Shown: positions 1 to 8,081 of the stretch, in pieces
Layout: every line of letters starts with the position of its first letter
Position numbering within the stretch: position 1 is the stretch's first letter
Assembly (NCBI GenBank): GCA_035629025.1
Contig: DASPIU010000087.1
Span: 1-64,000 of the forward strand
Direction of reading: 5' to 3'
DNA from: Stenotrophomonas_A sp035629025
GTDB lineage: Bacteria > Pseudomonadota > Gammaproteobacteria > Xanthomonadales > Xanthomonadaceae
DNA: 64,000 nt
Notes under the pieces: model-generated
What the model was told of the DNA's origin: nothing
Database searches by the model: none
What the model saw: only the letters and a program-made list of their open reading frames with translations
Translations under genes and position numbers: made by a program

Positions 1-1057
1 ACAAGGTCGGGCCGAGCAGGGTGTGGTACAGCGCGGTGTAGAAGCGCGTGCGCTGTTCGGCGCTGCCCTGCGCATCGATGGCCGACAGTGCCTGGGTCCA
101 TTGCTTGCGCGCATCGGCGCGGACCGCATCGAAATCAAAGCCCGGCACTTCTGCATCGAGGTTGGCGATGGCGTTGTCCTCGCTGACCGGCGAGATCGCG
201 ACCTTCACCACCAGCGGCGCGCCGCCACCCTGGCCGAAGTCGAACACGCCGACCAGCTGCCGGCCTTCGATCTGCGCGCGCTGCCGCGGATCGTCCGCGC
301 CCGGCGGCGGAAAGCCCTTGTAGGGCACGTTCTGCTCGCTGTCATGCAGCGCGGTGCCGGTCAGCGGCTGCGAGAAGCGCATGGCGAAGTACAGCTGCCG
401 CCCCGGCGCCCAGCCGCGGGTCTCGCGAAAGCCGGTGACCGTCCCATCCGGACGCACGCGCAGCCGCGACCACAGCACCTTGCCCGGGTAGTCATACATG
501 CTGGTGCGCAGGTCCACCAGTACGTGAGCGGGCTTGCCCTTGGGGAAGCTGTAGCGATGCACACCCACGCGCGCGCTGGCGGTGAGCTCGGCGCGGATGC
601 CGTAGTCGTCCAGGGTGACGGCGTAATAGCCCGGCTGGGCCTGCTCGCTCTGATGGCGGAAGCGCGAGGTGTAGCCGCTGCCCGGTTGGCTGATGTCGCC
701 GCGTTCGAGCTTGGGTTCGCCACTGATCGGCATCAGTAGCACGTCGCCCAGGTCCGAATGGCCCGAGCCGGAAAAATGGGTATGCGAGAAGCCGACGATG
801 GTCTGGTCGTCGTGGCGGTAGCCGGCGGCCCACGGATAGGCCTCCTTGCGCGGCTTGATCTGCGTGTCCGGGCTGAGTTGCACCATGCCAAACGGGACGG
901 TCGCGCCGGGATAGGTATGGCCTTCGCCCCCGGTGCCGATGAAGGGATCGACTGCGGCATAGGCCGCATCGCCGGGCGCAGCCGCGTGGGCGGTGGCGAA
1001 GGCGAACAGCAGGGTGACCAGCCAGGGCGCCAGGCGCCGCGGTGCGTTTTGGATCAT
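1..1057 (-). CDS. GH92 family alpha-mannosidase (N-terminal part, cut by window edge)
   Basis: This is the first 352 codons of a glycoside hydrolase family 92 enzyme. These are calcium-dependent exo-alpha-mannosidases that trim alpha-1,2/1,3-mannose from glycans, usually in the periplasm. Residues 1-26 look like a signal peptide (basic start, hydrophobic core, AHA-A cleavage region). The mature part has the family signatures DPFIGTGGEGHTYPGA (about residues 37-52), PFGMVQLSPD and SHTHFSGSGHSDLGD (91-105). The C-terminal catalytic domain lies outside the window, so catalytic residues cannot be checked. ATG at 1057 follows a GGAGGAA ribosome site. The gene diverges from the DUF763 gene, and an imperfect palindrome lies upstream at 1129-1146. 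The family call is firm; the linkage specificity is not readable. Confidence 0.9.
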   Translation of the reverse strand, partial: MIQNAPRRLAPWLVTLLFAFATAHAAAPGDAAYAAVDPFIGTGGEGHTYPGATVPFGMVQLSPDTQIKPRKEAYPWAAGYRHDDQTIVGFSHTHFSGSGHSDLGDVLLMPISGEPKLERGDISQPGSGYTSRFRHQSEQAQPGYYAVTLDDYGIRAELTASARVGVHRYSFPKGKPAHVLVDLRTSMYDYPGKVLWSRLRVRPDGTVTGFRETRGWAPGRQLYFAMRFSQPLTGTALHDSEQNVPYKGFPPPGADDPRQRAQIEGRQLVGVFDFGQGGGAPLVVKVAISPVSEDNAIANLDAEVPGFDFDAVRADARKQWTQALSAIDAQGSAEQRTRFYTALYHTLLGPTL

Positions 1058-1128
1058 GGAATGTTCCTCCCCGGGGCGCGAACGGAAGCCGGCGCCGCGA
1101 ACGCTCGGCGCCGGGCGAGTCTAGCTTG

Positions 1129-1146
1129 GATCGATCTAAATCGGTC
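1129..1146. promoter_or_regulatory. Imperfect inverted repeat, candidate operator
   Basis: GATCGAT-CTAA-ATCGGTC has 7-bp arms with one mismatch and a 4-bp spacer. It lies 72 bp upstream of the GH92 start, in the divergent gap. Its size and symmetry suit a LacI-type repressor site, and glycan-utilisation genes in this family are often LacI-controlled. No regulator gene is in the window, so the role is inferred. Confidence 0.25.
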
Positions 1147-1301
1147 GCTGCGGCGCAGCAGGGGGGAGAGGGACGCATTGATGGGGGCTGACAACGGCTT
1201 CAGGCAATCGTGATCAACACGCATGCCGCCCGTCGCACAATGCGCGATGGGCGCCGGCCACTCTCGCGCCACCTTCAGCAGCCACGTACCAGGAGCACCG
1301 C

Positions 1302-2673
1302 ATGAGCCGCCGCACCGGCAGCGCCGATCTTCCCCTGCATGGCGGCCGTGTGCCGCCGTGGCTCGGCCAGCGCATGACCCGGCTGGGCGCGGTGATCTGC
1401 GAGGCCATCGTCCACCACTACGGGCGCGACGAACTGCTGCGGCGGCTGGCGCATCCGTTCTGGTTCCAGTCCTTTGGCGCGGTGATGGGCATGGACTGGC
1501 ACTCCTCGGGCATCACCACCAGCGTGATCGGTGCGCTCAAGCGTGGCCTGGCGCCGTTGTCCGGCGAACTCGGCGTGCATGTCTGCGGTGGGCGTGGCCG
1601 GCATTCGCGCGCCACCCCGGACGAACTGCTCAGCGTCGCCACGCGCACCGGCCTCGACGGCGCCGCCCTGGCACGTGCCAGCCGCCTGGTCGCCAAGGTC
1701 GACAGCGCCGCCGTGCAGGACGGTTTCGACCTGTACCTGCATGGCTTCATCGTCAGCGACGATGGGCAATGGGTGGTGGTGCAGCAGGGCATGAACGGCG
1801 CGCGTCGCCAGGCCCGCCGCTACCACTGGCTGTCCGAAGGGCTGCAGAGCTTTGTCGATGCTCCGCACGCGGCGATCGATGGCCCGGGGCAGGGCGCGCA
1901 TCGTCAATCTGGCCGACCATCGCGCCGAAGCCTCGCGACAGGCGCAGGTGACACTGCTGCAAGATCTCGGCCCAGGTGCCATCGCCCGCGAGTTCGCGCG
2001 CATCGAAGGCCGCGTGCCGGCAGCGGCCAAGCCTGCACCGACCGCCACGACCGGCGTCACGGGCGATCTTTTTGCCGATGCCGCCGCTGCTGCGCCGTGG
2101 CAACCCGGCGCGCAGCCGCATCTGTCCATGCCCGACCACCACGACGTGCGCGCCGAGGATGTCGTGGTGCGGCGCCTGCACGGCGCATTGGCCGCCGCCG
2201 CGGAAAACGGCCCGCGCGATTTCACCGAACTGCTGCAGGTGCCCGGCGTGGGCGCGCGCACGGTACGTTCGCTGGCGATGGTGGCCGAGGTGCTGCACGG
2301 CACGCCGTGCCGCTTCAGTGATCCGGCGCGATTTTCGCTGGCGCATGGCGGCAAGGACCGGCATCCGTTCCCGGTGCCCACGCGCGTGCTCGACCAGACC
2401 ATCGGCGTGCTCAAGCAGGCGATGCAGCAGGCAAAGCTCGGCAACGAGGAACGACTGCAGGCCATCGCCCGCCTCGATGCGCAGGCACGGCAACTGGAGT
2501 CCAGCGCCAGCGGCCCGTCGGTGGACGAATACATCGCGCAGGAACGCCGTGATTCACACCGCTATGGCGGACGCAGCGTGTTTGGCTGGGAGCCGGCGCC
2601 GCCCCCGGAGGCTGCCGATGCGCTGAGTCTGGAGACGCACGACGTGCAGCGCTCCGTAAAGCGGGGCGGCTGA
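1302..2673 (+). pseudogene. DUF763 family protein, disrupted by a single frameshift
   Basis: The two halves of a DUF763 protein (archaeal and bacterial family of unknown function) lie in different frames. The first half starts at ATG 1302 after AGGAG and reads to about codon 194 (HPFWFQSFGAVMGMDWHSSG, a family hallmark). The second half continues one base later as RIVNLADHRAEASR, then LLQVPGVGARTVRSLAMVAE, a helix-hairpin-helix-like segment, and FSLAHGGKDRHPFPVP. Removing one G from the GGGG run at 1886-1889 restores a single protein of about 456 residues, close to family length. Everything else in both halves looks intact, so the frameshift is either recent or a sequencing error in a homopolymer. 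Confidence 0.8.
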
Positions 2674-2694
2674 TCGCGCCATGGTGGATAGCGC

Positions 2695-3135
2695 ATGACA
2701 TCAACGTTGAGAGCCGTGGCCGCCTGGATCGCCGCGGTCTGCACGGCGAGCCTGTTGCCGGCGCTGGTGTTCGCGGTGCTGGCCTTCGATGGCCGCATTG
2801 CCGCCAGCCATGCCACCGGCAATGCGTTCGCGGTGGCCTGGGAGGTGGCAGTTCTGCATGTGCTGGTGCTGGGCGTGCCGATCGCGATGGCGTTGCGCGC
2901 GTGCGGCCGCTTCCGCCTGGGCTGGATGCTTGGCGCCGGCTTCATCGCCGGGCTGCTGCCCTGCGCCGCCTACCTGCTGTTGCAGACGCTGGCGGCGCAG
3001 GCGCCGTGGTCGGGGCTGGTCAACGCGGTGGTGGCGCTGATCGTGCTGTGCGCGGGCGGTTTCGGCCTGCTCGCGGCGTTTGGCCTGTGGGCAGTGCTGC
3101 GCGTGGCGTTGCCGCTGCCGATACGCGGCCGCTAG
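2695..3135 (+). CDS. Small four-helix membrane protein, function unknown
   Basis: The protein has 146 residues and about four hydrophobic segments (roughly 8-30, 45-66, 76-98 and 105-135) joined by short polar loops, so it is an inner-membrane protein. I recognise no family motif. It follows the disrupted DUF763 gene on the same strand with a 21-bp gap and may be co-transcribed with it. Its TAG stop (3133-3135) lies in a CTAG that also supplies the TAG stop of the convergent ParB-like gene, so the two genes overlap by four bases and leave no room for a terminator between them. Confidence 0.65.
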   Translation: MTSTLRAVAAWIAAVCTASLLPALVFAVLAFDGRIAASHATGNAFAVAWEVAVLHVLVLGVPIAMALRACGRFRLGWMLGAGFIAGLLPCAAYLLLQTLAAQAPWSGLVNAVVALIVLCAGGFGLLAAFGLWAVLRVALPLPIRGR

Positions 3136-3977
3136 CGCGCTTCCAGTTCGGCGATGCGCGCGCGCAGGGCGGCGTTTTCCTGTTCCAGTTCCTCGATGCG
3201 CTGGCGCAGGGCGGGCACGCTGTCGGTGGCGGGCGCGGTGCTCGCTGCGGTTTCGCCCTCTGCTGTTGTTTCTGGCCGCGGCTTGCGTCGCGACTGGCGC
3301 ACGCGTCGCGCCGTGTCGCGCAGTTCGTCGTGTCCGGCCTGGGCGGCGGCCTGTTGTTCGTGCAAGGGCAAGGTCGCGACCACGGCGGCGGCGTTGATCG
3401 ACAGCGCGCCACTGCGCACCGCATCGACTACCTCGGGCGCGGCCTGGCGCTGGATTTTCTCGATCATCCCGAGCTGGCTGCTGCTCACGCGGGCGACGCG
3501 GGCCAGCACTTCGCGGCTGGGTGGCGGGGGTGCGGCAGACGTGGGCGCGTCGCCCGCGGCATCCGACCATGGCGCCGGGTCGTCTTCGGGCGCGGATGTC
3601 GTGGCCGGCATCGCGGACACCGCAGCCGCCGCCGTGCTGCGCTCGCGCCGCGCGGCCAGGATCTCGCGCTTGCGCAGCGCCAGCACGCCGCGCTGGAAGT
3701 CCGACACGCTGCGCCGGCCCAGGTGCTGGTCGATCATCCACAGGTGGACATCCTCCAGGCTCTGGAAGCGTTCGTTCTGCACCGTGCGGAACGGCAGGCC
3801 ATGTTGCTGGCACAGGCCGTAGCGGTTGTGCCCATCGACCAGCACGTTGCCCCACAGCACCAGGGCGTCGCGGCAGCCTTCGGCCAGCAGGCTCTGTTCG
3901 AGCGCGGCATGTTCGTCCGCGGTCAGCGGTTCGATATAGGCCTTGAGTGAGGGGTCGACGACGATTTCTTGGTCCAT
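3132..3977 (-). CDS. Orphan ParB/RepB-like nuclease-domain protein
   Basis: This 281-residue protein has a ParB N-terminal-like domain. LVLWGNVLVDGHNRYGLC (about residues 40-57) matches the region that binds nucleotide or DNA in ParB/Srx-fold proteins, and FQSLEDVHLWMIDQHLGRR follows. A helical, HTH-like middle and a low-complexity Ala/Pro linker lead to a C-terminal coiled coil (about 245-281, ELEQENAALRARIAELEAR) suited to dimerisation. No parA is adjacent, and the context is chromosomal, so a role in chromosome partition is unlikely. Homologues are often labelled plasmid replication/partition-related. I chose ATG 3977 because homology begins there; an in-frame extension to 4154 has no such support. 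Confidence 0.75.
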   Translation of the reverse strand: MDQEIVVDPSLKAYIEPLTADEHAALEQSLLAEGCRDALVLWGNVLVDGHNRYGLCQQHGLPFRTVQNERFQSLEDVHLWMIDQHLGRRSVSDFQRGVLALRKREILAARRERSTAAAAVSAMPATTSAPEDDPAPWSDAAGDAPTSAAPPPPSREVLARVARVSSSQLGMIEKIQRQAAPEVVDAVRSGALSINAAAVVATLPLHEQQAAAQAGHDELRDTARRVRQSRRKPRPETTAEGETAASTAPATDSVPALRQRIEELEQENAALRARIAELEAR

Positions 3978-4168
3978 GGCAGGCAGGTGGCGGGCGGGGC
4001 GGCATTGTAGGCAGCCACGCACGCGGCGTCGCTGCTTGACAGCTACGAGGCCGCGCCGCAACAGCGTCGCCGGCGTATGCAGGTGGTGAACATGGCAGGC
4101 CACGCCTTTGCCGCTGGCTAACGGCGCGGCGGCGAGGCTGGGCGCCATCCTCAAGCGGAGCCTTTGTC

Positions 4169-4510
4169 ATGAAGCATGCCCGGCTGGATTTCAGTGAAGA
4201 GTTCAAGGTGCTGTTCGATGTGCGCCAGGTGCAGGCGGCGTCGATGTCGATCGCGCCGGGCGACAAGGAGGGCGGGCCGCAGAACCGCCACCGCGGCGCG
4301 GATCAGTGGCTGTACGTGGTCGCGGGGCAGGGCGTGGCGGTGGTCGGCGGCGTGGAACAGGCGCTGGCGCCGGGCGATGTGCTGGTGATCGAGCAGGGCG
4401 AGCGCCACGAGATCCGCAACAAGGGCAACGTGCCACTGCAGGCACTGACCTGGTATCACCCGCCGGCCTATACCGCCGATGGCGAACGCCTGCCTGCCGG
4501 CGAATGCTGA
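4169..4510 (+). CDS. Small cupin-domain protein
   Basis: This is a single-domain cupin of 113 residues. Motif 1 is visible as NRHRGADQWLYVVAGQG (about 38-54) and motif 2 as LAPGDVLVIEQGERHEI (about 65-81). The putative metal ligands include His40, the acidic residue of the motif and His79. Such proteins bind a divalent metal in a beta-barrel and act as small isomerases, dioxygenases or sensors; the sequence does not fix a substrate. ATG 4169 follows AAGCGGAG. The gene stands alone, followed by a tandem TGATCA-type repeat. Confidence 0.8.
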   Translation: MKHARLDFSEEFKVLFDVRQVQAASMSIAPGDKEGGPQNRHRGADQWLYVVAGQGVAVVGGVEQALAPGDVLVIEQGERHEIRNKGNVPLQALTWYHPPAYTADGERLPAGEC

Positions 4511-4511
4511 T

Positions 4512-4570
4512 TTGATCAAGGCCGGTCTGATCAAACCGGTCCGATCGAGGCGGGTCTGATCAAGAGCGGG
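4512..4570. repeat. Four tandem degenerate 14-16 bp repeats centred on TGATCA
   Basis: Four successive units read TTGATCAAGGCCGG, TCTGATCAAACCGG, TCCGATCGAGGCGGG and TCTGATCAAGAGCGGG. Each carries the palindromic core TGATCA (CGATCG in the third). They fill the gap between the cupin gene and the DUF6496 gene. The units may be iterated binding sites or a decaying satellite. No promoter is evident within them. Confidence 0.6.
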
Positions 4571-4652
4571 TGCACGCGCGATGCGGGTTTTGCACCCGGT
4601 GTTTACCTGTGCATTGCTACACCCGCTGGGTCATCCATGACGGAGCATTCCC

Positions 4653-5159
4653 ATGCCCGAGAAAAAGACCCGCGAAGCCGCGGCCAAGGACAAGCGCGAA
4701 GGCAAGTCGGCGAACACGCAGGCCGGCGAATACGTGCACGAGGAGATCGAGCACATCAAGCATGGCAAGCACGGCGCCAAGAGCACCAAGCAGGCGATCG
4801 CCATCGGACTGTCGAAGGCGCGCCGCGACGGGGTGAAGGCCAAGCCGGGCAAGACCGCGTCCAAGGCGACCAAGAAGAAGGCGGCCGAGGACACGGCGGC
4901 ATCGAAGTCGAAGAAGGCGCCTTCCAGGACACGCTCGGCCGGGGCGAAGAAGGCCTTGAAGACGGCGAGCAAGAAGACGACGGCGAAGAAGGTGGTGGGC
5001 AAGAAGGCCTTGTCCACGCAGGCGAAGAAGGCGGCAAAGAAGCGCCCGGCATCGAGCCGGTCGGCGGCGGCGAAGAAGGCGGCGCAGACCAAGGGTGCAG
5101 CGGGGCGCAAGACCGCGGCAAAGAAGGCGGCACGGACGCGGGCCAAGAAGTCGGCTTGA
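4653..5159 (+). CDS. DUF6496 / histone H1-like Lys-Ala-rich protein
   Basis: This 168-residue basic protein has two parts. Residues 1-70 carry the conserved DUF6496 block (GEYVHEEIEHIKHGKHGAKS, then TKQAIAIGLSKARRDGVK). Residues 75-168 are a low-complexity tail of repeated AKKA, KKAA and TAKK units like eukaryotic histone H1 and Pseudomonas AlgP. Such tails bind DNA non-specifically, so a nucleoid-associated role is likely but inferred. ATG 4653 gives a standard family N-terminus (MPEKKTREAAAKDK). The gene is monocistronic and followed by a REP-like palindrome. Tails of this kind change length easily by recombination between repeats. Confidence 0.85.
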   Translation: MPEKKTREAAAKDKREGKSANTQAGEYVHEEIEHIKHGKHGAKSTKQAIAIGLSKARRDGVKAKPGKTASKATKKKAAEDTAASKSKKAPSRTRSAGAKKALKTASKKTTAKKVVGKKALSTQAKKAAKKRPASSRSAAAKKAAQTKGAAGRKTAAKKAARTRAKKSA

Positions 5160-5173
5160 TCGTTCGGCAGACC

Positions 5174-5257
5174 TTGTAGGAGCGGCTCTTGTGGCCTTCG
5201 GCCATCAGCCGCGACGGGCGGAGCTGCGATCTGTCGCGGCTGAAGCCGCTCCTACAA
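5174..5257. repeat. GTAG-headed REP-like palindrome (copy 1)
   Basis: The element begins TTGTAGGAGCGGCT and ends AGCCGCTCCTACAA, so its outer arms are inverted. The left arm carries a nested hairpin (TGGCC-TTC-GGCCA) and the right arm is the short form GCGGCTGAAGCCGC. The same unit recurs at 25988, 28168, 34616 and 53516. GTAG followed by a small stem-loop is the design of the SMAG/REP elements of Stenotrophomonas, which are mobilised by RAYT transposases; none is present here. Two truncated copies of the tail (CCTACAAGAC, CCCACAAGAC) follow directly. Confidence 0.85.
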
Positions 5258-5348
5258 GACCCTACAAGACCCCACAAGACCTCAGCCGATATCGGATGCC
5301 ATCGCATTCGGCTCCCTGAATCCCGCGATCTCGCCGGGTGCGACGGAA

Positions 5349-5368
5349 AGGTGTACAAAGGTACACCT
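5349..5368 (+). promoter_or_regulatory. LexA2-type SOS operator
   Basis: AGGTGTACAAAGGTACACCT is a perfect 8-bp inverted repeat with a 4-bp centre. It contains GTAC-N4-GTAC, which closely resembles the GTAC-N4-GTGC-type site described for LexA2 proteins of pseudomonads and xanthomonads. It lies 62 bp before the lexA2 start, so the repressor should control itself and the downstream imuA-imuB-dnaE2-alkB genes. Binding is inferred from position and pattern. Confidence 0.85.
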
Positions 5369-5430
5369 ATGAAAAATCTCATTCCCTTCCAAGCCAAGCG
5401 TGCTCTCCGTTCGATTTTGTGGCCCGTCGT

Positions 5431-6033
5431 ATGGACGGTCTGAGCCCCCGCCGCGCCGCCATCCTCGCCTTCCTGCGCGAGCGCGCCCAGCTGGGGCATC
5501 CGCCCAGCCTGGCCGAGATCGCCAGTGAATTCGGCTTTGCCTCGCGCAATGCCGCGCAAAAGCATGTGCAGGCGCTGGCCGAGGCCGGACTGATCGAGCT
5601 CCGCGGCGGGCAGGCGCGGGGCATCCGCCTGCCCGACGCGCCGCGCGATGCGCCCTTGATGCTGCCGGTGCTGGGCCGGGTCGCCGCCGGTGTGCCGATC
5701 GGCGCGGACATCGGCAGCGAACGCGAACTGTGGCTGGACCGCTCGCTGTTCTCGCTGCGCCCGGACTACCTGCTGCAGGTGCAGGGCGATTCGATGATCG
5801 ACGACGGCATCCTCGATGGCGACCTGGTCGGCGTGCACCGCAGCGGCGAGGCGCGCAACGGCCAGATCGTGGTTGCGCGCCTGGACGGGGAAATCACCAT
5901 CAAGCGGCTCGAACGCGGGCGCACGCAGTTGCGGCTGCTGCCGCGCAACCCGGCGTATGCGCCGATCGTGGTGCCGGCCGATGCCGACTTCGCGATCGAA
6001 GGCCTGTACTGCGGCCTGCTGCGGCAGGGTTGA
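5431..6033 (+). CDS. lexA2: LexA2 SOS repressor of the mutagenesis cassette
   Basis: This 200-residue LexA-family repressor has an N-terminal winged helix (about 1-65, MDGLSPRRAAILAFLRER) and a C-terminal S24 peptidase domain. Visible catalytic features are the Ala86-Gly87 cleavage site in GRVAAGVPIG, nucleophile Ser121 in GDSMIDDG and general base Lys158 in EITIKRL, so RecA-stimulated self-cleavage should work. ATG 5431 gives the usual LexA start; longer in-frame starts would run through the operator. imuA begins 2 bp after the stop. The gene belongs to the lexA2 clade that accompanies imuAB-dnaE2, not to the global lexA1. Confidence 0.92.
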   Translation: MDGLSPRRAAILAFLRERAQLGHPPSLAEIASEFGFASRNAAQKHVQALAEAGLIELRGGQARGIRLPDAPRDAPLMLPVLGRVAAGVPIGADIGSERELWLDRSLFSLRPDYLLQVQGDSMIDDGILDGDLVGVHRSGEARNGQIVVARLDGEITIKRLERGRTQLRLLPRNPAYAPIVVPADADFAIEGLYCGLLRQG

Positions 6034-6035
6034 GC

Positions 6036-6650
6036 ATGGGCGAAGTTCTGGCCCTGGGCGAGATGCTGGCGGCACGCACGGTGTGGCGGGCCGGGCAGGG
6101 CGTGGCCCTGCGTCGCGATGGTCAGCCCAGCGGGCATGCCGCGCTTGACGCGCTGTTGCCCGATGGTGGCTGGCCGCGGCGGGCGTTGACCGAACTGTTG
6201 TTGCCCAGCGATGGCATCGGCGAGATCGCGCTGCTGCTGCCAGCATTGGCACGCTTGACCACGGCCGGCGAACGCGTGGTGCTCGTTGCTCCGCCTTACC
6301 TGCCGTATGCGCCGGCCTGGCAGGCCGGCGGCCTCGACCTGGACTGGCTGGAAGTGATCGAGGCCGAACCAAAGCAGGCGCTGTGGGCATTCGAGCAATG
6401 CCTGCGCAGCGGTGCCTGCGCGGCGGTGCTGGGGTGGCCGCAGACCGCCGATGCGCGCGCGCTGCGCCGCCTGCAGGTGGCTGCTGACAGTGGCGATTGC
6501 TGCGCCTTTGCCCTGCGCGACCGCCGCCATGCGGTCAATGCCTCGCCCGCGGCGCTGCGTCTGGAATACCTGCCCGTGGAAAATGCCTGGCAGGTGCGCA
6601 AGTGCCGCGGCGCGCAGGTGCCCGCCCAACCGCTGCGGCTGGCGCATTGA
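6036..6650 (+). CDS. imuA: ImuA, RecA-like SOS mutagenesis protein
   Basis: The 204-residue protein is a shortened RecA/SulA-like fold. It works with ImuB and DnaE2 in error-prone translesion synthesis. The start has GQPSGHAALDALLPDGGWPR, typical of the family, and ALTELLLPSDGIGEIALLLP in place of a good Walker A loop, so ATP binding is doubtful. Position supports the call more than any single motif: it sits between lexA2 (2 bp away) and imuB (9 bp away). ATG 6036 is fixed by the lexA2 stop. Expression should follow the operator at 5349. Confidence 0.88.
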   Translation: MGEVLALGEMLAARTVWRAGQGVALRRDGQPSGHAALDALLPDGGWPRRALTELLLPSDGIGEIALLLPALARLTTAGERVVLVAPPYLPYAPAWQAGGLDLDWLEVIEAEPKQALWAFEQCLRSGACAAVLGWPQTADARALRRLQVAADSGDCCAFALRDRRHAVNASPAALRLEYLPVENAWQVRKCRGAQVPAQPLRLAH

Positions 6651-6659
6651 GGCCGGCGC

Positions 6660-8081
6660 ATGCTCTGGGCCTGCATACTGCTGCCGCAGCTGGCGCTGGA
6701 CGCCGTCCTCCGGCGTTTGCCCGATGCGCAATCGCCGTTGGCCCTGGTGGAAGGGCCGGCGCAACTGCGCAGCCTGCATTCGGTCAACGCCAGCGCCGCC
6801 GAGGCCGGGTTGCGCCCGGGCATGCGCCTGGCCGCCGCACACGCGCTGCTGGCAGGAGTGCGCACGGTCGAGCATGAGCCGCAGGCCGAAGCGCGCTGGC
6901 AGCGCTTCCTTGCCGCCTGGGCCTATCGCCACAGTTCGCTGGTGAGCGCGCAGTGGTCGCATGCGATCGTGCTGGAAGCGCAGGCCAGTTTCCGTTTGTT
7001 CGGGCCCTGGCCGCGCTTTGCCCAACGCCTGCGCGATGAGTTGGACACGCTGGGCTTTCGCCACCGCATCGCACTGGCGCCCACCCCGCGCGCGGCGCGC
7101 GTGCTGGCCGGCCTGCGCGATGGTCTGGCGGTGCGTCAGCCCGGCGCGCTGCGCAGCATGCTCGACCAGGTACCGGTACGCCGCGCCGCGCTGCCGGGCG
7201 AGGATGGCGAGCGCCTGCAGCGCATGGGCCTGCGCAGCCTGGGCGAGTTGCGCGCGTTGCCGCGCGACAGCCTGCGCCGGCGCTTCGGCGTGGACCTGCT
7301 CGAACACCTGGACCGGCTGTATGGCGAGGCCGACGATCCCCTGCAGTGCTACGCACCGCCGGACCATTTCGATGCGCGCATCGAGATGGGCTACGAGGTC
7401 GAGAACCACACTGCGCTGCTGTTCCCGCTGCGCCGGCTGCTTGGCGATCTGTGCACCTATCTGTCGATCCGCGACGGCGGCGTGCAGCGTTTCCTGCTGC
7501 GGCTGGAGCATGAGCAGGGGCATACCGATATCGAAGTCGGCCTGCTCGCCGCCGAGCGCGAGCCGGGCATGCTGTTCGAGCTGTCGCGCAACCGCCTGGA
7601 GCGGGTGGAGATCGCGCAGCCAGTGGTGGGACTGCGTTTGCTGGCGCGCGAATTGCCGCCGTTCGTGCCGGCCAGCCGCGATCTGTTCGATCCGCGTCCG
7701 CAGCAGGCGCTGGACTGGCCGCAGCTGCGCGAGCGCCTGCGCGCGCGGCTGGGCGACGAGGCGGTGTATCGCCTGGCCCCGGCCGACGATCCGCGCCCGG
7801 AACGGGCCTGGCGGCGCGTGCTCGGCGATAGTGGCGCGCGCATGACCCAGGCACCGCCACGACCACCGCGTCCGGCCTGGCTGTTGCCGCAACCGGTGCC
7901 GCTGCGCGATGCGCGCCTGCGCGTGCTGTCTGGCCCCGAACGCCTGGAAAGCGGCTGGTGGGATGGCGAAGACGCACGCCGCGACTACTACGTGGTGGAA
8001 ACTTCGCGCGGCCAGCGCGCCTGGGCCTTCGTGCCGCCCGGCGCGCGCGAAGGCTGGATGCTGCATGGGTGGTTTGCATGA
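6660..8081 (+). CDS. imuB: ImuB, Y-family polymerase-like mutagenesis protein
   Basis: The 473-residue protein has a Y-family DNA polymerase fold. The N-terminus reads CILLPQLALDAVLRR, without the DxD-type metal-binding motif of active Y polymerases, which fits the known role of ImuB as a non-catalytic adaptor linking the beta clamp and DnaE2. RLQRMGLRSLGELRALPRDS (about 183-202) is the helix-hairpin-helix of the thumb. The C-terminus has the usual ImuB block GPERLESGWWDGEDARRDYY. Its stop overlaps the dnaE2 start as ATGA, indicating translational coupling. I did not assign a clamp-binding motif with certainty. Confidence 0.9.
   Translation: MLWACILLPQLALDAVLRRLPDAQSPLALVEGPAQLRSLHSVNASAAEAGLRPGMRLAAAHALLAGVRTVEHEPQAEARWQRFLAAWAYRHSSLVSAQWSHAIVLEAQASFRLFGPWPRFAQRLRDELDTLGFRHRIALAPTPRAARVLAGLRDGLAVRQPGALRSMLDQVPVRRAALPGEDGERLQRMGLRSLGELRALPRDSLRRRFGVDLLEHLDRLYGEADDPLQCYAPPDHFDARIEMGYEVENHTALLFPLRRLLGDLCTYLSIRDGGVQRFLLRLEHEQGHTDIEVGLLAAEREPGMLFELSRNRLERVEIAQPVVGLRLLARELPPFVPASRDLFDPRPQQALDWPQLRERLRARLGDEAVYRLAPADDPRPERAWRRVLGDSGARMTQAPPRPPRPAWLLPQPVPLRDARLRVLSGPERLESGWWDGEDARRDYYVVETSRGQRAWAFVPPGAREGWMLHGWFA

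Noticed and set aside
5369..5443. Possible 24-codon leader peptide between the LexA2 operator and lexA2
   Set aside because: No ribosome site, overlaps the lexA2 start, and no regulatory hairpin pair is seen.
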